From Canna indica (taxonomy: Eukaryota > Streptophyta > Magnoliopsida > Zingiberales > Cannaceae), in the NCBI GenBank assembly GCA_034359265.1, contig CP136891.1, positions 89,824,001 to 89,888,000 on the forward strand: 64,000 nt of DNA, given 5' to 3'. A program made the translations under genes and the position numbers. This document shows positions 26,027 to 35,778 of this stretch, piece after piece. Below the pieces are notes generated by a model, which was not told where the DNA came from, searched no databases, and worked only from the letters and a program-made list of their open reading frames with translations. Each line of letters opens with the position of its first letter. Positions within the stretch are counted from its first letter, which is position 1.

Positions 26027-26343
26027 TTCACAGGTTCACCTTCTCCAATTTTTAGCTTCTGGAGGTCTCGAGCTAAAGCTTCAATGGAGTCTGTGAGAGA
26101 CTGAGGTGCCATAGCTTTGTTTGTCTTTATTGCTTTCACTTCGGCTGCTAAGTTGTCAACTTGCTCTTTGATTTGGCAGGTTAATTGTATTAAAGTGTTT
26201 AGTTGTTTGAATATATATTCTGATTGTTTAGTAGATATGCTTGCAGGTTTTATGAATCCTTCAGGAGGTGATCCTAAAGAATCTGTTGCTTGTAGTGCAT
26301 CCGTATAAACAGTGCTGAGCGCAGTCTTATGCCAATCACTCAT
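26027..26343 (-). pseudogene. Small leader-proximal viral ORF (fragment)
   Basis: The ATG at 26343 (minus) opens MSDWHKTALSTVYTDAL, followed by a coiled-coil-like run (FKQLNTLIQLTCQIKEQVDNLAAEVKA). About 105 residues remain before the junction. Its position 370 bases after the primer-binding site on the same strand fits ORF1/ORF2 of badna-like viruses. The assignment rests on position and coiled coil only. Confidence 0.5.
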
Positions 26344-26699
26344 GTAATAATTAAAACTAATCACACAGTATAAGGAACTAGAACTGATACTTGGATTGCG
26401 AATGTGTGGGAAATCTTCTCCTGGTTGGATACTGTTATCCCTTCTTTATCGTCTATCCTAGATCAATCCTAATTCTAAAAACTGTGTTCTTAGTTAAAGA
26501 AATTACAGAGAGATACGACAGGAAATACCTTGAACAGCTCTGAACTTAAATCTTGAGTTCTGAAGAGAGTACTTTACCTTCTCTTCTTCCGAACCGAACA
26601 GAGCATACGGAAAACGAAGAGCTCCGGCGACAAGCCAAGAATTACTATAATACAAGGCAGAAGAACAACAGAAAGGAATTATCTGAAAGCCAACACCAG

Positions 26700-26711
26700 G
26701 CTCTGATACCA
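26700..26711 (-). other. Viral primer-binding site (tRNA-Met)
   Basis: On the minus strand the sequence reads TGGTATCAGAGC, the complement of the 3' end of initiator methionine tRNA and the standard minus-strand priming site of Caulimoviridae. It lies downstream of a TATA box (26885-26878) and AATAAA (26789-26784) and upstream of a small ORF (26343), in the expected order. Confidence 0.85.
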
Positions 26712-26769
26712 GGAAAAGGATCGATGAAATAAATTTGAACTTTCGACCGCAAGCCGTTTAAGACACGGA

Positions 26770-27100
26770 GTCGAAATGAAGAATTTATTGAAGAGATGGG
26801 AGGGGAAGAGCTACAACAATTGGAAGAGTAGAACTACTCGATTCTCGAGTCTGTTCTGCACCTTCATACTAAGTGGTTATTTATAGAGAAGAGTTGCTTC
26901 CTCCCCAAGGAAGCTTAACTCAACTCAACCACGGTTGGACTAAGGTTGCTTCCTCCCGAAGGAAGCTCATCTTTAGTGCGGGTGCTCATTGGGCCCCATC
27001 GACCACTAAATGATGGCTTTCCACAAGTGGGAAGTGACCTTGACACGACAACACTAGTACAATAATTGAAAGGAATCTAATCCTTTCAGCACACTAGTAC
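26770..27100 (-). promoter_or_regulatory. Pararetroviral intergenic promoter and poly(A) signal (-)
   Basis: The minus strand holds TATAAATA (26885-26878) and AATAAA about 90 bases further on (26789-26784). This is the arrangement used for the terminally redundant pregenomic RNA. Just upstream, GCTTCCT(T/C)-rich direct repeats occur (26905-26965). Sequence differs from the plus-strand promoter at 23573. Confidence 0.65.
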
Positions 27101-27670
27101 AATAATTGAGCTAAATGTCACAAAGTCAACATTGACAGCTCGGCACGTCCACGTTTGGTGTCCCGTGTCGCGCCCATGTGCTGCACGCTTGGCTTGCCGT
27201 GCGCCATGTGCCGTTTCATGCTCAATCAATGGCATCGCTGCTCCCACATACTATAGAGTCGTTTGTCAACAATCGCCGAAAGCTTGCGCGCGTTCTCCAC
27301 GGGTCGGATTCGCTCTGATCGTGCGACGATGATTCGCCGTACGGACCGACTCGGAAGAAGAATGGTTACAACCATTCTTTTCGAAAGATGGTGGGGGGAA
27401 TAATTGAAAAATTCGGCAAATCCCCTTCGCGGCGAGCAAAACAACAACACTTGATGCTGCGACGTCTTTCAGGACAGCGGAAGTGGCGGTCCGCCGGAAG
27501 CAAAACCGCCATATTTATCTTTTTGAGTTTGTTTTGCAGGGAGAAGGCACGACGGCTGTGCGTGTAAAGTCTCCATTATTACAAGGGACTTCCCACGATC
27601 ACATGGGATCCCTGTAAGTGTGTTGAGCGACTGTCAAAGGACCCGCAGCTTATGGCGCAGCACTGTAAAT
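27101..27670. other. Unassigned stretch inside the viral locus
   Basis: This is less AT-rich than its surroundings. An 18-base motif CACTAGTACAATAATTGA is repeated near 27053 and 27096. No frame shows a known domain. It may be the upstream part of the minus-strand viral intergenic region or host filler DNA. Confidence 0.3.
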
Positions 27671-27922
27671 AAGCGCCTGGGGGGATTATATGACCAATAT
27701 AATGAGACTTCGTGACGAGAACGATCAACTGAGGAGGATCATAGAAACCTTCGAACGAAGCCATCTAACGGACGACAAACCAGAATCATCCTCCAATGAA
27801 AAATCTAAAGACCAAAAGGAATCAGAGGATATACTGTACAAAACAGCCATGAATATGCTTGATGACAACACAAAGAAATTCTTTGAGGAGATAAACAAGC
27901 ATACAACAGAAGGGGCACCACC
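27671..27922 (+). pseudogene. Second copy of the polyprotein tail segment
   Basis: These 252 bases appear identical to 24051-24302. They begin inside a codon run and end at a junction with minus-strand coat-protein sequence. Confidence 0.85.
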
Positions 27923-28130
27923 TAAAAACTTTGTCTGAGAGCTATGGAGAAATATACATTCTTCCCGATTTAGCAGCAAGAATTTTGTATTCGTTCAGGA
28001 AATCGAACAAATCTCTGACGTTAGAGCATGTTAGGCGCTCTAGATCATCATATGCTCGATTTTGCTCGTCTGTGGAGCTGGTTGTTGGATCTACCAGGAG
28101 TATCAATGTAAAAATGCCGCCTTTCACAGA
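27923..28130 (-). pseudogene. Coat-protein core fragment (viral)
   Basis: The minus strand encodes LFDFLNEYKILAAKSGRMYI followed by SPELSDK, matching the conserved K-S-G-R-(x)-x-x-x-E-L-S-x-K region of badnavirus coat proteins. It is bounded on both sides by plus-strand viral pieces. Confidence 0.65.
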
Positions 28131-28681
28131 AGCTTGAAGGATTTGTCCATATGCAGCAAAATACCTATCCTAGGATATTATAACAAAAGCAAGAAGTATG
28201 GTCTGCGAAAGGCCAAAAATTACAAAGGTAAACCTCATGACACACACATCAGGGTTTTCAAAAGAAAATACTCGGATAGATTGAGAAAGTGCAAGTGCTT
28301 CATCTGTGGCGAAGAAGGACACTTCGCCAGGGACTGTAAAAAGAAGCAAGGCAACATAGCAAGAGCGGCAATAGTAGACAACCTAGAACTACCCGACGAC
28401 TGGGATGTTCTATCTGTGGATCTGAATGAACCAGATAGCGATGCTATCTATTCATTCTCAGAAGGCGAAAATGGATCAGCACACACTCTTACGCTGGAGC
28501 AATTAGAGTTGCCATATGAAACAGCCTTCCAACTGGACAATGAATTGGTCCTAGTTTTGACAACCGACAATGGAAAAGTCTATACTTGGGGTCCAGCAGA
28601 AACTAACTGGAGGACGAACATCACGCTACCAGAGCAAATGAGTTCCTGCACCCACAACTGGGAAGACAATTCCCCAGAGAT
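28131..28681 (+). pseudogene. Coat-protein zinc knuckle and CP-protease linker (viral)
   Basis: The frame shows KYGLRKAKNYKGKPH, a Lys-rich stretch, and CFICGEEGHFARDC, a CCHC knuckle typical of caulimovirid nucleocapsid. Next comes DWDVLSVDLNEPDSDAIYSF, resembling the post-knuckle linker of badnaviruses. It fuses at about 28682 to a movement-protein segment that should lie upstream in a viral genome. Confidence 0.8.
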
Positions 28682-29298
28682 ATTTCGGTACAACGTTCAA
28701 CACGTTGCTGACCACTTAGCGAGTCGAGGCATCCGGGCCATCCCAGGGCAGATCCGTTCTACCGCAAGTCTTCAAGGACAAAACTGGATTATTCGCCCCG
28801 CACAAATTGCTGTTACTAGCAACCCTCATACTTCCTTCATCACAACCAGAACGGACGGCTCCTTAGCTGTCCAATTCACGGACTACACTATTCAACCAAC
28901 CGCTCAAGACACTGACAATGATCTTCCTGCTGACGAGTTCGCAGGTATGCTCTTCGAAATTGAAGATTACGATGATTTCGATTCAATTGAGCCTGATTGG
29001 ACAAGTAATTTTGATGGAGACGATTATCACGTATTGTCCTTAATGGATGATATTTTTGATCCTGCTCAATTACCTCGATGGGACACCTCTGATGAAGACC
29101 AAACCACTACGAAGATTCAGTGGAACCTCATCTTTTCCGACGGGGAAGAGGAGGCCGAAGCTTCATCGTTGTCCTCATTGATTTCCTGCGTTTCTTCATC
29201 CCAGTAGAAAGCGGCATTGACTATCTCTTCCTTGTTAAAGAAGTCACACACAGTGTCAATTGTTGCTTTTAGCTCCAGCAAAACATTTGGTGGTGGGT
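28682..29298 (+). pseudogene. Duplicate movement-protein segment plus inverted tail piece
   Basis: 28682-29161 repeats 24634-25113 in the opposite orientation with about two substitutions. 29161-29296 is an inverted copy of 23831-23966, read here out of frame, so the open frame stops at 29207. Beyond 29298 viral similarity ends. Confidence 0.82.
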
Positions 29299-29615
29299 TA
29301 GGTGTAGGTCCAAAAGTGTATCAATGCATTGCTTGAAATTAGTCTCGAAATAGAAACATTTGATGATGAGATGATGGACATATATCTATCTCCACAGAGT
29401 TTTACAAATACTGATTTGATCCTGCACGCATTTCAGTTGGATATCTGTTAAACAAAGAGTCCATTATATACTGCACTGAAAGAGTGCAGCTGTGCCTATA
29501 TAATATACATATATATCCGAGTCATCCTATTTAATTGTATATAAATAACAATACGTAACTATGGCTCAATGCAACTAATTTGTTTAGTGCAATGTCCATT
29601 TGTTCAATTAATTAT
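29299..29615. other. Unassigned sequence after the viral locus
   Basis: AT-rich, with scattered TATATA runs. No gene or repeat border is recognised. Confidence 0.3.
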
Positions 29616-30649
29616 GGGCCGTTTGGTTCACAAATTACTCGTCACGGGACACCAGACAGGGACAAGGACAGGATATCAGGTGTCCTGAAACAGTAGCTAT
29701 ACCATGTTTGTTTCGTCAAGAACAGGACACGATATTCTGTCCTGTCCTGCGTTTGTTTCGCTATAACAAAGTATTGTATATGATAAAATGACTAAAATAC
29801 CATTGTAAATTAGTCTTAAAACTGATTAATACGTAAAAAAATCGTAATATATAATATCAAATATTTTTCAACTAATATATAGTTTAACTAATAAGTTTTC
29901 AACTAACCTAAAAGTATAATAATAGGATAGTACCGAAAAATATAAAAATCATATCAAACGATCTCCAATCTGAAATCTGACACCACCATCGAGTTCAGCA
30001 CGTGAAAATTTACAACTTTGGTATTCACCTCGACTCGATCCGACGACTCTACGATCAATTATAAAAATATCCCAATAATTCATAAATTAATCTAATTTCA
30101 TATGATACAACTCTCTTCTTTAATTACCCAATTTATTAAATAAATACTCTCTCCCTCACTCATCTCCCTCTCCACCTGACGCCCGCCCGAGCTCCGCCTT
30201 CCTCTGGTCCGCTCGGACCCACGGCGGCCGGTCCTCCCAGCCGCCGGCGATCACTCCCGAAGACACGATCCGACTCATCGACAGCCCCTTCTGCGTTCGA
30301 TCCCGCCGCCTCCTCTCGTCCGAGCGCCGCCTTCCTCTGCTTCGCTCGGACCCACGTCGGTCGGTCCTCCCAGCCGCCGGCGACACGTCCGCCCTCTCCC
30401 AGACCTCCGCGACTAGTCCAACGATGGTGGCCCGGCTCCGTCGAAGGAAGGGGTAATTTTGACGATTGCAGCCCTTGTCCTCCGCCCGATTTCGGTGTAC
30501 CGAGAAATTTCTCGGTACACCAAAACGGGTGAAAATCCTATCCCGGACAAGGAGAAGTCCTTGTCCCGAAGCTTCTTTTGCAAACCAAACGGGAGATATG
30601 AGCGGATGTCCAATTCAGTCCCCTGTTTTTTAGCAAACCAAACAGGCCC
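29616..30649. mobile_element. Harbinger/Tourist-like non-autonomous element
   Basis: The ends are inverted: GGGCCGTTTGGTT on the left and GGGCCTGTTTGGTT as the reverse complement of the right end. TAT stands on both outer sides (29613-29615 and 30650-30652). The TIR resembles PIF/Harbinger elements, although their usual duplication is TTA or TAA. The centre holds a GC-rich segment (30170-30470) with a diverged duplication of about 55 bp offset by 132 bp (30197 and 30329), and a perfect palindrome at 30494-30521. There is no transposase. Confidence 0.65.
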
Positions 30650-30856
30650 TATAACACGCAATTGACTTAGTGCATTAATTGATTGATTCTCCACTTCTCC
30701 AGCCTCCACGCACATTGATTGGTAATGCTGGCTTGTTGCATCTTGTGAGATGTTGAGAGAAGAAGACTCGAGTAGCCGAGGCCCAGATGGCCCAATTCCA
30801 ACATCTTCACTTCAGTAAAGCCCTAGCCTCCCACGGCGCAGACTTCACCAATCACC

Positions 30857-32136
30857 ATGGCCACCGCACGACAGAAACAACTCCATGGCGGGAGGCGGTG
30901 GGAGAACCTGAATCATGATCTACTCGTGGCAATCATCCGGAGGCTGGGAGTGGCGGATCTCATCGCCGGCGTTCGTTTGGTCTGCTCTTCATGGCATGCG
31001 GCCGCTCGGGATCCCCTCTGCTGGCTGGAGCTCGATTTTCGCGACTGGGATTCCATCGCTATCCGTACCGGCGGCCTCAGCGACAGGGGCGCTTTCTTTC
31101 GCCTCCTCCTCTTTTCCGTCACCTGCGCCGATGGTCTCATCAATTCGGTCCATTTCCCCTACGTAGCTGCGGAACTGGATCTCCTTAATGTGGCCGCAAT
31201 GTGATGCCTCTAAATTATGGTTTCCAATCTCCTTTTTAACTTGTTCCTCTATCTTCTGGGATTTTGTCCTTATTTCATCTGAATTTTCATGTTGTTTATC
31301 GATTAAGAAAGGGAAAACATGGATGGCTTGCATGAAAATATGAACGATAATTACTAGGGCTTGTCTGGATCGATGCATTTAGAGGAAATTTAGGGGTTTG
31401 CTTTTCTTTCGTTTCTCAGGTTTCTTTTCTAATGAGGGTAGACAATGAGCGGTAAATTTATGCATCATCCGTCCTCCCCATGAAAGCTTATTTTCGCTCT
31501 CCTTCCTTCCCTTTCGTTTCCTCCCTTCTCTTAAGAATTTCCCAACAAGTTGTCATTGAAATTTAGTATCATTAACGATGATATAGCTAATTGTCTTTTG
31601 CAAATAACAGGTGTCCAAGGTTGGAATATTTCAGTTGGCCAAACCCGGTTATGGACGAGAGTACTTTCTGCGAGGCTATCAGCAAGCTTAAGTTCCTCAG
31701 GGGAATGGCAGTAGACGAGGATCTTATTTACACCAAATTGCTTCAACATGTTAACCAATGCTGTATTCACTTTAGAGAGTTGAGAGTTATTGCTCCGTGT
31801 ATAAACGAATGCATGGCATCCGCTATCTGCAAATCCCTGCCCTCTCTTCGCAAGCTTGAGATAACAGAATCTGTCATCCAATCACGGACAATAATTATGT
31901 TTCTTGATGAACTAAAGGAACTTGAGCATTTTGACATTTCTGGATATGAGAATTCTGCAATCACCAATGCGGTTCTTCAGAAAGCTTCACATCTAAAGGT
32001 CTTCTTGTGGACCTCAAGGTTTGATTTGGGTGAATTCAGAGACTGCTCAAATTGCGGGGAAGAGACTTCACCAGAGAATGGCTGTGAATGCATGCTGCAG
32101 GAGGAGATGATGAAATGGTTGACGGAAATTTCTTGA
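30857..32136 (+). CDS. F-box/LRR-repeat protein, two exons
   Basis: Exons 30857-31200 and 31611-32136 join in phase (AAT/GTGATG donor; AACAG acceptor), giving 289 aa. Residues about 14-60 form an F-box (WENLNHDLLVAIIRRLGVADLIAGVRLVCSSWHAAARDP-type, ending CWLELDF), the SKP1-binding part of an SCF ubiquitin ligase. The rest carries degenerate leucine-rich repeats (CPRLEYFSWPNP; LPSLRKLEI; LKELEHFDISGYEN). The C-terminal region is Cys-rich (CSNCGEETSPENGCECM). The layout is close to F-box/LRR proteins of the At3g48880 type. Substrate unknown. The first intron donor is GTGATG, not the GTAAGT consensus. Confidence 0.88.
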
Positions 32137-32722
32137 AGTCATGGACCAAATCAAAATTACATGTGCAGTGAACACTGTCCAATTACAGGTATTACCCACT
32201 GCAGTGAACAATGCATTCATGTGCTCTCATGGTGTAGTTATAATATCTCAAATTACCCTTTTCTTGTACTTAAGAAGATGGTGCTTATCTTGAGGCCTTT
32301 TATTTCTTTTCTTTTCTCTTTTTAATCATAAACTGTGTTCAAAGTTCCTCGTGCTTTTGTGCTCTTCTTCCTCTGGTTGAAATGATGTATACTTCATTTT
32401 TGTCCAGTGAGTTGCAATAGGCCTCTTTGCTTTAACAGAACTACCCAAAATTTTAAAATTCTTCCTTGTTGATTCAATGAATATTTCATGCTTCCATATT
32501 TGAATTGGGTTTGAGGCAAGGTTTCAACGTGAATATTCCATGAGTTGAGAATATTGAGATACTTCAATACAAATGTGAATGAAAAGGTAGAATGCGAACT
32601 AAATCAATATACTGCACTAAAACAATAAATGGAACATCATGTTCATTGAGTTAATAGGCGCTAGTTTGACAGATGGATATGCAGGTCATATATCACAGGA
32701 ATATTTATAGTGTATGATTTAC

Positions 32723-32759
<37 letters not shown>

Positions 32760-33242
32760 GATCAACTAAGCAGGTTCCTAGCGACTCTTAATAGTTCATA
32801 GTTAGCTGATAATACTTTCAATTTGTTGCTTAATATATTCGTTCATTCAATAATATAATAATTTTTGTATAGCTAGCTACAAAGCCATATCCCGATCTGC
32901 ATAAAGCTGCATGTTTTGCCTATGCACTTGGTAATATATTATTTACTTCCTGTTTCCTGATGTTTAGAACATTGCTTGTATTATCTTTTCTAGTATTTTC
33001 ATACTTGTTGGTTTGATTAACCTTAATTCTTTGTTCATAATCGGTCAAACATTCAAAACACCCTCAAAAACTAAGTGCTCGCCGAAAAAAGCTCTTTACC
33101 CAACACGATCATAATAGACAGTGTTAGTCTATTAGAATAAATAGAAATGAAAATTATTCAGTATCCTGTTTCCCCTGTTGCAAATATATCAGTAACCAAT
33201 GCTTGGACACAATTACCTTGTAAGATCTTTCCTCTGTGAAGG
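32137..33242. other. Intergenic region with (ATT)n microsatellite
   Basis: No gene is seen. A perfect ATT run of about 13 units occupies 32720-32759. Confidence 0.5.
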
Positions 33243-33250
33243 ATGATATT

Positions 33251-33701
33251 TAGGGATGATAACGGTTCAATTAACTGTATTTTTTGTGATTAACTTAAAC
33301 CGATTAAAAGCCGGTTAACCGAAGCTAAAATAATTTAATTTCAAAAACTAGTATTCGAAATCGAAATCGGTTAGTTTGGTTCAAATAAAATTGGTTATCC
33401 ATTTACTAATCGGTTAATCAAATAGTAAATAGGTAATTGGTTAGTAAATTAGATTTTGAAATATTTAAAAAATTATTAAAATTATTAATTATAGTGGTTT
33501 TGGGTTATCCATGGATAATCGAAAATCGAAATTGAAATATATAATCGGTTTCGGTTACTAGTTATCCGAACCAATAACTGAAATTGATCAGAATATAATT
33601 GGTTTATTATATTCTTTAACCGAAATTGAAATTGAAATAATAGCAAATTCACTATCCGAAAATTGGATTTTGTGGTTATCCGATTTCAATTGCGACCCCT
33701 A
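33251..33701. mobile_element. hAT-type MITE (third copy type)
   Basis: Begins TAGGGATGATAACGGTT and ends TTGCGACCCCTA, so TAGGG stands at both ends as inverted repeats. Flanks ATGATATT (33243-33250) and ATGACATT (33702-33709) are an 8-bp target duplication with one mismatch. The inside is rich in GGTTA / TAACCG and CGAAATTGAAATTG repeats. 451 bp, non-coding. Confidence 0.75.
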
Positions 33702-33709
33702 ATGACATT

Positions 33710-35309
33710 TGGTTGGCACAAGTACTCTTATTTTCAATAATTGTTTTTCCCTCTTTTAATATTTAGTAGTATCTACTATCTACCACCTGAACAATACTCC
33801 TGTGCCATGACATTCGGCTTCGCGCAATTTTTTTGTTTTGAAAAAGAAGACAAAAAGCTATCTAATTGGTGAAATTTAATTTATCTTGATTATATCTACT
33901 GGAATGGTATATACAAGTTGTTAGGTAAATCCACTAACCTTCTCCGTTTTCATCCTTTTTTGTTCCACCTGATCCTATCTGATATTCCAAGTTAACATAT
34001 TATGTCCTAGTTTAGATCAATATCTTTAAGCCTAGACCGGACGTGCTATTTACACCATTAAACTTATTAGATCCAGTCTGTGTGGTGCCAAAAAAATTGT
34101 ATCTGTCAAAATCTGATTGGGCGAATGAACATCGATTGATTGAATCAAAAAGTTATATTCTAACAATATTTCATATTTTATTTTCTTTATGAAATGATTA
34201 ACTCAGTTAGATCCATCAAATGATAAGCCGATGGCCCAATTGATGCGACGATTAAATTGAGTTTAAACGCATTGGTCTAGATGTATGTAGTCATCGCCAT
34301 CAAATTGTTCAAACTCATGCATTAGTCTGACCAATATTCAACAAAATTTTCTTGTTTCTACTCTAGCTAGTATTTAAGGAACATATGTTGCATTATTGGT
34401 TTGCATTATTGGTTTGCATTCCTAATTCCAGATGGCTCATTTCAAACACAGGCACTGAAGTTGAAGCTGGTATTAGTGTAGTATTACGCTGGATGTGGAC
34501 CGGTAACTGCAGTGACAGACATGCCCTGTCAGGCTGGTTTGAAAATTAAATATTGGATGTTGTTTTACCACTCCACGTCAGCACACTTACAGTCCAAGGT
34601 ATTTGGCAGACGCATCAGATGCAGACTACCTCTGACTTTATCCGGTGGAGAAAAAGGAAAACAATAGATAGCCCGTAGATGCCTTTCTTTGACTTTTAGT
34701 TTTATCCCGTTGTGAAAAAGAAAAGAATATTATTAGCCCACACTGTAAATTCGCCTACCTTACTGCTCTCAGAAAGAAAAAAGGTTGATGGACATGTATA
34801 CTATTACTGTTTTTCATATTTTCTTCTTCCTATTTCTTATTGATTTTTTTTTTTTTTTGATAACTCGATCAGGACAAGGAAGGCATAGTCAAGACGGGGA
34901 CTAGATGCATCAATCGTACCTAGTCGACTTAGATTTCCATCAGCACCACAATTAGGTGAGCCATGTAATTCCATGAAGTTCCTTTCACAGGCATGTGTTG
35001 CATATAAATATGTGGTAGACATTGTTTCAACGAAAACATAGTACAAGTTTTATCAGAAGAGAATATTCAATTTAGCGTAAAGAAAATTTGTTCCACGTTA
35101 TCATCGTTTTGAATGGCTTATTAGTTTGAGTGGTTTTAAAGGAAATTGTTTTTAATTACTTTGACGTGCATGCATATTTTATTATTTTTGGCCTTTTTTT
35201 TTCAAAAAATATTATTTGATTTTTCACCGCTCCTTCGCATTGATCTGTTTTAGTTAAAGTGTCATTTTCATAAGAAATATGAAAACGAAAAGAGGAAGAG
35301 ACGAAGCTA
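33710..35309. other. Intergenic region without recognised genes
   Basis: AT-rich. A 16-base segment (GCATTATTGGTTT) is duplicated in tandem near 34391-34420. No open frame with a domain. Confidence 0.35.
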
Positions 35310-35318
35310 TTTGATTTT

Positions 35319-35769
35319 GGGTTAAGAGTTATTTTTACTCTCGAATTATTAAAAATAGAATAAAAATATTTTTAAATTATTTTTTAGTTGATTTTTATCT
35401 TTAAATAAATAAAAATGATTGAAAAATATCTTCGAACTATTAGAAATGAATAAAAATACCCATAAGCTTATTTTTCGATCGATTTTTTATCCTTAGACAA
35501 ACAAAAATAGTTAAAAAATACTAATATTTTAATTCATTTCTAAGAAAAAAAATTCTTTCTACATTTAAACATAGATAAAAATATTAATATTTTTAAACTA
35601 TTTTTATTTGTCTAAGGATAAAATATTTATTTAATAAAAGTTAGTATTTTTATTCATTTTTAATAATTATACTTTTCAATCATTTTTGTTTATTTAAAAG
35701 TAAAAATTAATTAAAAAATATTTTTATTCTATTTTAAATAGTTCGAAGGTAAAAAATTATCCTTGATCC
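35319..35769. mobile_element. Mutator-type foldback MITE
   Basis: The two halves are long imperfect inverted repeats (more than 100 bases per arm). The left starts GGGTTAAGAGTTATTTTTAC; the reverse complement of the right end starts GGATCAAGGATAATTTTTTA. An exact 9-bp direct repeat TTTGATTTT flanks it (35310-35318 and 35770-35778), the length made by Mutator transposases. 451 bp, no coding. Confidence 0.8.
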
Positions 35770-35778
35770 TTTGATTTT

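Larger units (their letters stand above)
22600..29298. mobile_element. Endogenous pararetrovirus locus (Caulimoviridae), rearranged
   Basis: At least nine viral segments of differing orientation are joined here: movement protein, coat protein with CCHC knuckle, protease/RT N-terminal region, RNase H C-terminus, accessory ORFs, and promoter/leader with a tRNA-Met primer-binding site. Several are present twice (24051/27671; 24634-25113 minus against 28682-29161 plus; 23831-23966 against 29161-29296 inverted). Motif order within pieces resembles badnavirus ORF3. No piece holds the DTG protease site or the YxDD RT site, and every frame breaks at a junction. Plant genomes acquire such loci by illegitimate recombination, not integrase. 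It cannot encode a virus on its own. Confidence 0.9.

Noticed and set aside
22600..29298. A complete or activatable viral genome
   Set aside because: The protease and RT active-site regions are not present in any fragment, and pieces are truncated and inverted.
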